Shown here in pieces: positions 8,754 through 15,563 of a DNA stretch of 64,000 bases. The notes under the pieces were generated by a model. It saw only the letters and a program-made list of their open reading frames with translations, made no database searches and was not told the origin of the DNA. Each line of letters opens with the position of its first letter. The first letter of the stretch is position 1. Source of the DNA: Phycisphaerales bacterium (GTDB lineage: Bacteria > Planctomycetota > Phycisphaerae > Phycisphaerales > UBA1924); assembly GCA_020845755.1 (NCBI GenBank), contig JADLFE010000033.1, forward strand, positions 62,001 through 126,000, given 5' to 3'. A program made the position numbers and the translations under genes.

Positions 8754-9526
8754 CACTTCCCCTCCGTGTTGGACTTGCCCCTGGAGTCATGCACGAACAC
8801 GCGCGGCGGGGCGGTAATGCGCTGGGCGGCCAGCACCGCCAGTTGCCACGCGGGCCCCTCCAGGCCACGGGTCGCCTTGCTCGCTCTGGCCCAGCGCTCG
8901 ATCGCGCGTTTCACCGCGGCGATCCGCACCGCGCGGCGTGCCAGGCGCGCATCGCTCAACCGCCACGCGACCACGCCCAGGGCGCGCAGTTCGCGTGCCA
9001 GCCGCGCGTCGCGCTTGCACGCGGGCGTGACGAGTTCGCGCATGCCGGCGTGGCGGAAGAAGGGTGACCAGCGTGCCATGGCGGCGATCGCCTCGGTGTG
9101 GCGTGTGAGCGGGCGAGCGAGGTACGCGCGGACGAGCGCCGTGGCGATCCCGGTGCCGCGTTGAGCGGGGTCGACGATGACGCGCGAGATAACGCGGATG
9201 TTCTGGTTGATCCAGCGGGCGCGGCCGGCGCATGCCATACCGCGGAGCGCGGGGAACACCGCGTCGCGCCAGGTCGCGTTGAGCGTGGGCATGGAGACCA
9301 CGAGCACGCCGGCGAGCGCGTTGCCGAGTCGGGCCGCGAGGATCAGCGCGATGGTCGCGGGGGCGGCGGCGCGGTAGTGCTGGTGGGCCAGCGCGCGGTA
9401 GTCGTCAAGGCCGCCTTGCGTGATGGAGAGTCGCGGGGGTGTGTGGTTCGACCAGGGTGATGTCTCCAAGGGTGTCTCCCTGCCGCCAACGCAGGCGGAC
9501 GCGCGAGGCGCCGAGCGTTGGCTCAA
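8753..9526 (-). CDS. GNAT-fold acyltransferase, COG2401/Mom-like domain
   Basis: Open from ATG 9526 (257 residues). A TTG at 9469 with AGGGAG six bases upstream is a good alternative start because it shortens the overlap with the ATPase gene. The acyl-CoA loop is VDPAQRGTGIAT (about 118-129), followed by EAIAAMARWSPFFRHAGM, which resembles the conserved MARYNPFFEKAGM-type segment of the acetyltransferase half of COG2401 proteins (ABC ATPase fused to acetyltransferase); phage Mu Mom has a related fold. This gene lies immediately after the ATPase half, +1 in frame, and its stop overlaps the terminase start. A DNA-base or protein acylation role is inference. Confidence 0.75.
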   Translation of the reverse strand: MSQRSAPRASACVGGRETPLETSPWSNHTPPRLSITQGGLDDYRALAHQHYRAAAPATIALILAARLGNALAGVLVVSMPTLNATWRDAVFPALRGMACAGRARWINQNIRVISRVIVDPAQRGTGIATALVRAYLARPLTRHTEAIAAMARWSPFFRHAGMRELVTPACKRDARLARELRALGVVAWRLSDARLARRAVRIAAVKRAIERWARASKATRGLEGPAWQLAVLAAQRITAPPRVFVHDSRGKSNTEGK

Positions 9527-10154
9527 GGAGGGCGTCGGGGTTCAGGGATTCGAGGAGGTCTTGGTGCGGGGTGGCGATGACCAGTTTCAGTTTCGTGCGC
9601 CGGGCCCATCGCGAAAGCGTGAGCGCGACGGAGCGTGCGGTGGCTCGATCGAGTGGGGAGGTGAACTCGTCGATGAGGACGGGCTTGTGGAGCGTTGCCC
9701 GCGCGAGCGTGAGCGCCAGGAGCAGTCGATGGCGTTCGCCCTCGGAGAGTTCGAGGGGAGTGCGTGCCAAGAGCGCGGCGTCGGCGAGCCCGGCGTGTGA
9801 GAGCGCGACCAGGCGCGCCTCGAGCGGACCCGTCAGCACGTCGACGACGGCGCGGGCGGCGCGAGGCGCGGGGATGGACGCGTGGGCGCGGGTGGTCGGC
9901 GTGAGGCGGGCCAGCGCCCGGAGGATCGACGACTTGCCGCAGCCCGAGGGTCCGGTGATGAGCGTGATCGTGCCTGGGGTGCACCGGCGGAGGAGGGCGC
10001 GAGCGGCGCGGGAGATGAGATCGCGGCAGGGGAGCGTGCGGGATCGCTCGAGCGCCAGGCCGAACGGCGCGCAGGCGCGGAGGAGTTGGGCGGAGGGCGC
10101 GGAGCGCGTGGGGATGACGCGGACGATATTGCGGACGGGGAGGTGGTCAGGCAT
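9405..10154 (-). CDS. ABC-type ATPase (COG2401-like ATPase half)
   Basis: 249 residues from ATG 10154, which overlaps the last 8 bases of the HTH gene. Walker A is GPSGCGKS (68-75), signature LSEGE (136-140), Walker B VLIDEF (159-164) and H-loop H197 in ATPHQD. There are no membrane helices, so this is a soluble ABC ATPase rather than a transporter subunit. The ~60-residue N-terminal extension before the first strand, and the GNAT encoded directly downstream in the +1 frame, match the ATPase-acetyltransferase pair that is fused in COG2401. The reading frame runs up to 121 bases into the GNAT frame. Confidence 0.8.
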   Translation of the reverse strand: MPDHLPVRNIVRVIPTRSAPSAQLLRACAPFGLALERSRTLPCRDLISRAARALLRRCTPGTITLITGPSGCGKSSILRALARLTPTTRAHASIPAPRAARAVVDVLTGPLEARLVALSHAGLADAALLARTPLELSEGERHRLLLALTLARATLHKPVLIDEFTSPLDRATARSVALTLSRWARRTKLKLVIATPHQDLLESLNPDALLEPTLGASRVRLRWRQGDTLGDITLVEPHTPATLHHARRP

Positions 10155-10698
10155 GGGAGTGTGTCCGCTTGGCGTGCATGTCGAAGAGCGCTTCGACGGC
10201 GTCGCGATGGCGTCGGATGGAGTAGAAGGACTCGCGGGTATCGGCGGAGATGGCGCGCATGGTGCGTCCATGGAGGTAGAACTCGCGCGCGACACGGGCG
10301 CGGAGCGGGGACCACGGGACGCGGGGGATGCCGTCGGAGTCGTCGAGCGCGCGGAGGACGAATTCGAAGCGAGGATTCAGGAGTCGGCGTACGAGCATGC
10401 GGATGCGACGGCGCATGGCACGGATGTGTGCCTGGGTCGGAAGCCGCGCGTGCGTGAGGGCCGCCAACTCGACGACGCGGAGGGCGTCGCGATAGGTGGC
10501 TTCGATCAGGATGCGGTCGTGGTCTGGGAGGTAGACGGAAAGTGCCAGGAGGCGATCGGCGAAGGCGCGGCGGCGTTTTCGTCGAAGGTCGGCGGGATCG
10601 CCGGGTGGTGTCGGGAGTGGGTCTGGGGAGGTAGAGAGACCTTCAAATTCTGTCTGGGAAGAGAGTTCCAGGGTGCTCTGGGCGGCATGGCGGTCCAT
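10147..10698 (-). CDS. Two-HTH DNA-binding protein, sigma-region-4-like (first gene of phage-like operon)
   Basis: 183 residues from ATG 10698, preceded by AGGAGGGACC. The first 45 residues are Ser/Pro-rich. Two helix-turn-helix-like segments follow: one around DHDRILIEATYRDALRVVEL and one near the end (REFYLHGRTMRAISADTRES, then YSIRRHRDAVEAL), the latter resembling sigma-70 region 4. There is no clear region 2, so it is unlikely to be a full sigma factor. It is the promoter-proximal gene of the operon leading to ATPase, GNAT and terminase, and diverges from the repressor at 10932. A regulator or small-terminase-like DNA-recognition role is possible; neither is shown. Confidence 0.65.
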   Translation of the reverse strand: MDRHAAQSTLELSSQTEFEGLSTSPDPLPTPPGDPADLRRKRRRAFADRLLALSVYLPDHDRILIEATYRDALRVVELAALTHARLPTQAHIRAMRRRIRMLVRRLLNPRFEFVLRALDDSDGIPRVPWSPLRARVAREFYLHGRTMRAISADTRESFYSIRRHRDAVEALFDMHAKRTHSHA

Positions 10699-10712
10699 CG
10701 GTCCCTCCTGGC

Positions 10713-10722
10713 ACAAATCTGT
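10713..10722. promoter_or_regulatory. Possible operator half-copy (ACAAATCTGT)
   Basis: This decamer matches the perfect palindrome ACAAATTTGT at 10777-10786 at nine of ten bases. It lies 15 bases upstream of the HTH gene ATG, in its 5' leader. Repetition of the same word on both sides of the divergent promoters suggests a second repressor site. Confidence 0.35.
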
Positions 10723-10738
10723 GTCTCGTGACAGCCTC

Positions 10739-10767
10739 TTGACACGAGCGCCTGTTCTCGATTTAAT
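10739..10767 (+). promoter_or_regulatory. Sigma-70-type promoter for the repressor gene
   Basis: TTGACA (10739-10744), a 17-base spacer and TTTAAT (10762-10767) form a near-consensus promoter pointing toward the repressor at 10932, leaving a leader of about 160 bases. A second possible pair, TTGACC (10815-10820) with TATGGT (10839-10844) at 18-base spacing, lies closer to the gene. The -10 element falls inside an inverted repeat (10752-10773), as expected for autoregulation. Confidence 0.55.
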
Positions 10768-10773
10768 GAACAG
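10752..10773. promoter_or_regulatory. Inverted repeat CTGTTC-N10-GAACAG (candidate repressor operator)
   Basis: Perfect 6-base arms (10752-10757 and 10768-10773) flank ten bases that contain the TTTAAT -10 element. A repressor bound here would block the rightward promoter. The GTTC/GAAC core is shared with the repeat at 10789-10802. Confidence 0.45.
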
Positions 10774-10776
10774 ACG

Positions 10777-10786
10777 ACAAATTTGT
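10777..10786. promoter_or_regulatory. Perfect palindrome ACAAATTTGT (candidate operator)
   Basis: A self-complementary decamer in the centre of the divergent promoter region, overlapping the candidate minus-strand -10 element (TTTGTA at 10782-10787 on the plus strand). A nine-of-ten copy lies at 10713-10722. Confidence 0.35.
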
Positions 10787-10809
10787 ATCAGTTCGAGAAC
10801 TGATTGCAA
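10782..10809 (-). promoter_or_regulatory. Candidate promoter for the HTH-ATPase-GNAT-terminase operon
   Basis: Read on the minus strand: TTGCAA (10809-10804), a 16-base spacer and TACAAA (10787-10782). The spacer is almost entirely filled by the inverted repeat at 10789-10802, so one bound repressor dimer could shut off the leftward operon. The -10 match is moderate. Confidence 0.4.
10789..10802. promoter_or_regulatory. Inverted repeat CAGTTC-GA-GAACTG (candidate operator)
   Basis: Six-base perfect arms with a two-base centre, located between the -35 and -10 elements of the candidate leftward promoter. It shares the GTTC/GAAC half-site with the wider repeat at 10752-10773. Confidence 0.45.
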
Positions 10810-10931
10810 GGGGGTTGACCCCGTTAGGACGGAAAATGTATGGTATCACCGCGAGATTGCGCACCAAGGCGGTGATGCGCGGGCGTTTTGGCAACCGGGA
10901 GCGGGGGGTGGGGAGTGTTCGGGGGTGGATC

Positions 10932-11837
10932 ATGGAGCAGCGGGAGTATGCTCGCACGGTGGGAGGACTGGGGACGCTGGTGCGTCGGCGTCGGCTGGAA
11001 CTTGATCTGACGTTGGACGAACTGGCGGAGCGGATCGGCAAGGTGAAGAGTTACGTGTGGGGGATCGAGAACGAGCGGCGCGTGCCGCCGGACGCGGTGC
11101 TGCGCGAGTTGGCGTCGGCGCTGTCGATGGACGAGGGCGTGCTGGTGCGTGCGGCGCGGTGGGACGAGACGCCGGCGATGGTGAAGCGGGAGATGGAGTC
11201 GCTTCGCACGACGCAGGAGTCGAGGCGGAAGTTGGCGGCGCGGCTGATCGAGATCGTGCGTGGGAGCGCGGTGGGGAGCGACGGGCGGGTGCGGGGCGCG
11301 CTGGACGAGACGTATCGATCGGGTGAACTGTCGCGTCTGGTCGATCGGATCTCGCCGAGCCCGGAGAGCGCGGCGGGGGGCGAGGTCGGCGCGGCGGCGG
11401 CGAGCGAACTGGCGCCGGCGAGTTTGGCGTTGGAGGTGCCGCTGATCAACAGCGTGGCGGCGGGGTATCCGCGTGAGTTCACGGATCTTGGGTATCCGGC
11501 GCGGGTGGCGGATCAGTACGTGCGCTGCCCGGACGTGCGCGACGCGGACGCGTTCGCGGCGCGGGTGGTGGGCGATTCGATGGAGCCGGCGTATCAGCAG
11601 GGGGACATCGTGGTGTTCAGCCCGCTCAAGGCGGTGAAGAACGGGAGTGATTGCTTTGCGCGGCTGGAGCCGGACCACGAGACAACGCTGAAGCGGGTGT
11701 ATTTCGAGACCGACGCTGAGGGGAACGAACTGGTGAGGCTGCAGCCCTTGAACAGCGCGTACCCGCCGCGGGTGGTGAGGCGGGAGCAGGTGGCGGCGTT
11801 GTACGCGGCGGTGAGCGTGATCAAGCGGGTTGAGTAG
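10932..11837 (+). CDS. LexA/CI-like repressor: XRE HTH plus S24 self-cleaving peptidase
   Basis: 301 residues from ATG 10932; the longer upstream frame would include the promoter region. The N-terminal XRE-type helix-turn-helix (about 12-65) contains LTLDELAERIGKVKSYVWGI. The C-terminal S24 domain has a likely cleavage site VAAGYP (A177-G178), the nucleophile S216 in VVGDSMEPAYQQGD and the general base K254 in TTLKRVYF. The Ser-Lys spacing of 38 is close to LexA (37). Proteins of this type bind operators as dimers and cleave themselves when RecA is activated by DNA damage. It is divergent from the terminase operon, with several inverted repeats between, so it probably represses that operon and itself. 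Confidence 0.9.
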   Translation: MEQREYARTVGGLGTLVRRRRLELDLTLDELAERIGKVKSYVWGIENERRVPPDAVLRELASALSMDEGVLVRAARWDETPAMVKREMESLRTTQESRRKLAARLIEIVRGSAVGSDGRVRGALDETYRSGELSRLVDRISPSPESAAGGEVGAAAASELAPASLALEVPLINSVAAGYPREFTDLGYPARVADQYVRCPDVRDADAFAARVVGDSMEPAYQQGDIVVFSPLKAVKNGSDCFARLEPDHETTLKRVYFETDAEGNELVRLQPLNSAYPPRVVRREQVAALYAAVSVIKRVE

Positions 11838-11990
11838 GGTGAGCCCGGGGCGTTAGGGCGCGGGACGCTGCGGCCGACGTCGGTGTTGATCACGTAGGCG
11901 ACCACTCCCTTGCGGGAGATCGACCGATCAAGGCGACGGGCCTGCGCGCGGTCGCCGAGTGGAGCACGTCGTGGGATCGCGGCGAAGGGC

Positions 11991-13676
11991 TCAGCAGCCG
12001 GCCTCGAAGTGTTCGGCGTAGGCGTCGTAGTCGAGGGCGTTGACGAAGCCGTCGTTGTTGAAATCGGCGGCGTTGTCGCCTGCCTCGAAGAGTTCGGCGA
12101 AGGCGTCGTAGTCGAGGGCGTTGACGAAGCCGTCGTTGTTGAAGTCACCGGGGCAATCGATGCGGAGGGATGCTGTGTTGGAGGTTTCCGAGCCGCAGGT
12201 CGGGGCGGAGACGACGACGGAATAGTCGGCGATATCGGCGATGGAGCAGTTGGTGATGGTGAGTGTGGGGGAGAAGACGCCGCTGAACTTGGCGGAGTTG
12301 GAGAGGGGGTTGCCGTCGCGGAGCCACTGGTAGGCGGGAGTGCCGTTGGTGGTGGCGGCGACGGAGAATTGGGCGGTCGCGCCGGGAAGGACGACAAGGT
12401 TGGCGGGGTGGGAGGAGATTTCGACGCCGTCGTCGAGGGTGGTGCAGGGCGCGTCGTTGGCGAGGTAGGGGAGGATGTAGTTGTTGATGATGGTGTCGTG
12501 GAGGTTCATGACGATGTTGGCGGTGCCGCCGGAGCAGGTGTGGCAGTAGGACATGATGGTGCCTTCGGTGGCGTGGGAGCAATCACCCAGGCCGCAGCCA
12601 TCGACGCCGACGTCGTGGGTGTGTGGCGCGCCGAAGTTGTGTCCGATCTCGTGGGATGTGACGTAGAGGTCCCAGTTCTGGTAGTTGTGATCGACGAGCG
12701 GGTACGGGAAGTATCCGGCGAGGTAGGAGGACAGGCCGTAGTCGTACCCCTGCTGGCAGAGGCCGGGGAGGTAGGCAACGCCGCCGGTGGAGCCCAGGAC
12801 GCCGGCGAGGAAGTGTGCGGCGTGTCGTTGGACGTGGGTCATGTTGGAGTTCCAGTAATTCTGGAATTCGAAGAGTCGTTCGTAGTTGTCGGTGGTGGAG
12901 TAGGGGTCGTTGGCATCGCTCCAGACGCGGAGGAAGGAGACGCGGAGGCGGGTGTGGACGTCGCGTTGGTAGATTTCGCTGTCGGCGGCCATGAGGGTGA
13001 CGGCGTAGGCGGCGGACGCGGTGGTGTTTCCGCCGAAGATGTTGGCGGTGTATTCCCAGTCGGTTTCGACTGCGATATCGGCGAGTCGGCAGGGGCCGGC
13101 GCGATCGGCCGAGGGGTGGTCATTGGCGACGATGCGGGGCTTGCGGGCGCCGACGAGGCGGTCCAGGCCGCAGGGCATATCGACCCAGTTGATGGCGCCG
13201 TCGGGGAGGTCCTTCATGTTGTAGATGACGGGGAGGAGGTCTTTTCCGAGGGGTCCGGAGGAGATGATGGAGTCGCCTGACTGGGCGAGGATGACGCCGT
13301 GGACGCCGGCGGGGGAGAAACTGACGAAGACGCGAGCGGACGGATCGGCATCGATGGTGCCGGAGAGGAGCACCATGTCCGACAGATCAAGCGGCGCGCT
13401 CTGTCGGCCTGATGCGACGACGATCTGAGCGCCGGGCGCGAAGGGATCGATCTTCACGAGGTGGGCGCTGGTGGTTGTGCCGTCGGGCAGGACGAAGTCA
13501 TTGACGTCGATACACGGGGCGGAGCGGAGGGTGTCGAGGGCGGCGTAGTCGAGGGAGAGTGTGGTGGCAAAGGGGAGGGGCTGATCGGCGGCGGGCTTGA
13601 GCGGCCAGGAGACATCGGCGTTGGCGGTCGCGGCGAGCGCGGCGAGGAGGAGCGGGACGGAGCGTGCGATGTTCAT
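11991..13676 (-). CDS. Secreted M12B (reprolysin-like) metalloprotease with Ig-like and GC-dockerin domains
   Basis: 561 residues from ATG 13676, with GGAGA eight bases upstream. A signal peptide (cleavage near ANA-DV, residue 20) and a propeptide-like region precede the catalytic domain. The zinc motif is HEIGHNFGAPH (342-352), followed by a Cys-rich stretch and the Met-turn TIMSYC (373-378), as in adamalysin/reprolysin metzincins. An immunoglobulin-like domain (about 415-495) leads to two EF-hand-like dockerin repeats (DFNNDGFVNALDYD twice) ending in FEAGC. It probably degrades external protein after export. It diverges from the subtilase at 13893. Confidence 0.9.
   Translation of the reverse strand: MNIARSVPLLLAALAATANADVSWPLKPAADQPLPFATTLSLDYAALDTLRSAPCIDVNDFVLPDGTTTSAHLVKIDPFAPGAQIVVASGRQSAPLDLSDMVLLSGTIDADPSARVFVSFSPAGVHGVILAQSGDSIISSGPLGKDLLPVIYNMKDLPDGAINWVDMPCGLDRLVGARKPRIVANDHPSADRAGPCRLADIAVETDWEYTANIFGGNTTASAAYAVTLMAADSEIYQRDVHTRLRVSFLRVWSDANDPYSTTDNYERLFEFQNYWNSNMTHVQRHAAHFLAGVLGSTGGVAYLPGLCQQGYDYGLSSYLAGYFPYPLVDHNYQNWDLYVTSHEIGHNFGAPHTHDVGVDGCGLGDCSHATEGTIMSYCHTCSGGTANIVMNLHDTIINNYILPYLANDAPCTTLDDGVEISSHPANLVVLPGATAQFSVAATTNGTPAYQWLRDGNPLSNSAKFSGVFSPTLTITNCSIADIADYSVVVSAPTCGSETSNTASLRIDCPGDFNNDGFVNALDYDAFAELFEAGDNAADFNNDGFVNALDYDAYAEHFEAGC
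12021..12143. repeat. Two identical 42-base dockerin-coding repeats, period 81 bases
   Basis: Bases 12021-12062 and 12102-12143 are identical and code for the EF-hand loops of the two dockerin repeats of the M12B protease. The same layout recurs at 55621-55742 in another gene. Identity at silent sites suggests recent intragenic duplication or conversion. Confidence 0.75.
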
Positions 13677-13892
13677 GGTCGATCTCCAAAAAAGAACGGT
13701 CGAGTTCCAATGACAATGTAGCGGTTGGGTGATGGCGGACACAAGGGGAAATCACTCCACGGCGCGGAGCGGGCGAGGGGAACAACGCGGCCCGGGGCGG
13801 GATCAATAGCGGGTTCGTGGTTGAGTTCTCTTGCTTGAGGGGGGCATTTCGGGGAGGATGGGGCGCCGCTGTGGCGGCCTGGAGCATTGAAG

Positions 13893-15524
13893 ATGATGAC
13901 GCGCTCGCATGTGTACGCCGTGGTTTCCGCCGCCTTGGTTCTGGACCTGGCGGGATCGGCCGTGGGTGCTCCGCCGACGGGGGAGCGACTCGTGAGTTCG
14001 GAGGGCAAGGGCGCGGAAGCAAACCAGAAGGCCCGGAAGATGTGGGTCTTTCTGAAGGACAAGGGGTATGCGAGCGGGGCGTTGGAGGCGGCGGCGGTCT
14101 CGGCGTTGAAGGAGACGGCGAACCCGCGTCAGGTGTCGCGACGTGCGGCGCGGCGGAGTATCGGGGGGCTGTTCGATGCGCGTGACCTTCCGGTCGACGC
14201 GGGGTATCGGACGATGATCGAGGCGACCGGCGCGCGGGTGCATGTCGAGAGCCGCTGGCTGAACGCGGTGAGCGTGTACGCAACACCGGCACAGGTCGTG
14301 GCGCTGCGTGGGCTGGGATGCGTGTCGGAGGTTCGCCCGGTGCTGGGCGGGAAGCGGGATGATTGGGACGGCGCGCCGAGCGAGGCGAACACGAACGTTG
14401 CGCGCGGGTTTTATGGGTACACGGAGGCGCAGACGCAGCAGGTGAATCTCGAAGCGCTGCACGGCGCTGGGTTCACGGGTCAGGGCGTGGTGATCGGGAT
14501 TCTGGACACGGGCTTCCATCGCACGCACCAGATCTTCACCCAGGGGTCGCACCCGCTGGTGGTGCTGGCGGAGCACGATTTCATCGACAACGACGGGAAC
14601 ACGGACATCGAGGGCGGCGACTACGGCGACCAGCATGTCCACGGGACGCTCATCCTGTCGGTGATCGGCGGGTATCTTCCGGGAACGTTCGTGGGGGGCG
14701 CGTACGACGCGCACTTTGTCCTGTGCAAGACCGAGGATGTCACGAGCGAGACGCCGATCGAGGAAGACAATTACGTGGGCGGGCTGGAGATGTGCGAGGC
14801 GCAGGGTGCGGACATCACGACGTCGAGCCTCGGGTACATCGACTGGTATACACAGGCGGATCTGGACGGAGCGACCGCGGTGACGACGATCGCGGTGAAC
14901 ATCGCAAGCGACAACGGGGTGCACTGCTGCACGGCGGCGGGCAACGAAGGCAATGACGGGAATCCGAGCACGAGCACGCTGATCGCGCCGGCGGACGCGT
15001 TCCGGGTCATCACGTGCGGGGCGGTGGATTCGGGGGGCTGGAGCGCGGGGTTCACGTCGACGGGTCCGACGGCGGACGGACGTGTGAAGCCCGAGGTGAT
15101 GGCGCGGGGCGTGGACACGCTGTGCGTCTGGCCGTACGACGATTTCAATTTCGCCCAGGCGAGCGGGACGTCGTTGTCGACGCCGGTGGTGGCGTCGGTG
15201 GTGGCGTGCCTGACCGGGGCGAGGCCGAGTTGGTCGGTCGATCGGATGCGGACGTACCTGACGCGTTCGGCGACGGACTATTCGTCCACGCACACGACCG
15301 ATCCGCTGTTCATCCGGGGATACGGGATCGTGAACGCGTTCGAGGCGTACATGATCGGATGTCCTGCGGACTTTGACGGCAACGGGTTCGTGAACGCGTT
15401 GGACTACGACGCGTTCGCGACGCTGTTCGAGGGCGGGGAGGCGGGCGCGGACTTCGACCACAACGGGTTCGTCAACGCGCTCGACTATGACCTGTTCGCG
15501 TCTGCCTTCGAGGCGGGATGCTGA
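13893..15524 (+). CDS. Secreted S8 subtilisin-like serine protease with GC-dockerin
   Basis: 543 residues from ATG 13893 (a TTG six bases earlier is in frame). Signal peptide about 1-26. A prodomain-like region (about 50-150) precedes the S8 domain: D205 in GILDTGF, H250 in QHVHGT, oxyanion Asn351 in TAAGNEG, and S427 in SGTSLSTPV. All triad residues are present. The C-terminus carries two dockerin repeats (ADFDGNGFVNALDYD and ADFDHNGFVNALDYD) and ends FEAGC. It is probably an exported degradative protease displayed or sorted through its dockerin module. It faces the kinase gene convergently. Confidence 0.9.
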   Translation: MMTRSHVYAVVSAALVLDLAGSAVGAPPTGERLVSSEGKGAEANQKARKMWVFLKDKGYASGALEAAAVSALKETANPRQVSRRAARRSIGGLFDARDLPVDAGYRTMIEATGARVHVESRWLNAVSVYATPAQVVALRGLGCVSEVRPVLGGKRDDWDGAPSEANTNVARGFYGYTEAQTQQVNLEALHGAGFTGQGVVIGILDTGFHRTHQIFTQGSHPLVVLAEHDFIDNDGNTDIEGGDYGDQHVHGTLILSVIGGYLPGTFVGGAYDAHFVLCKTEDVTSETPIEEDNYVGGLEMCEAQGADITTSSLGYIDWYTQADLDGATAVTTIAVNIASDNGVHCCTAAGNEGNDGNPSTSTLIAPADAFRVITCGAVDSGGWSAGFTSTGPTADGRVKPEVMARGVDTLCVWPYDDFNFAQASGTSLSTPVVASVVACLTGARPSWSVDRMRTYLTRSATDYSSTHTTDPLFIRGYGIVNAFEAYMIGCPADFDGNGFVNALDYDAFATLFEGGEAGADFDHNGFVNALDYDLFASAFEAGC

Positions 15525-15563
15525 AAGCACGGCGGCGGGAGGGCGGGCGATTCCGCGCCCGCG

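Noticed and set aside
6930-11837. Integrase, att direct repeats or tRNA target flanking the phage-like island
   Set aside because: None could be found by reading 4-14 kb on either strand.
12001-12144. CRISPR-like direct repeats
   Set aside because: Only two copies inside a coding region with 81-base period matching the dockerin repeat.
13803-15530. 575-residue minus-strand frame
   Set aside because: Antisense of the subtilase, which has an intact signal peptide and triad.
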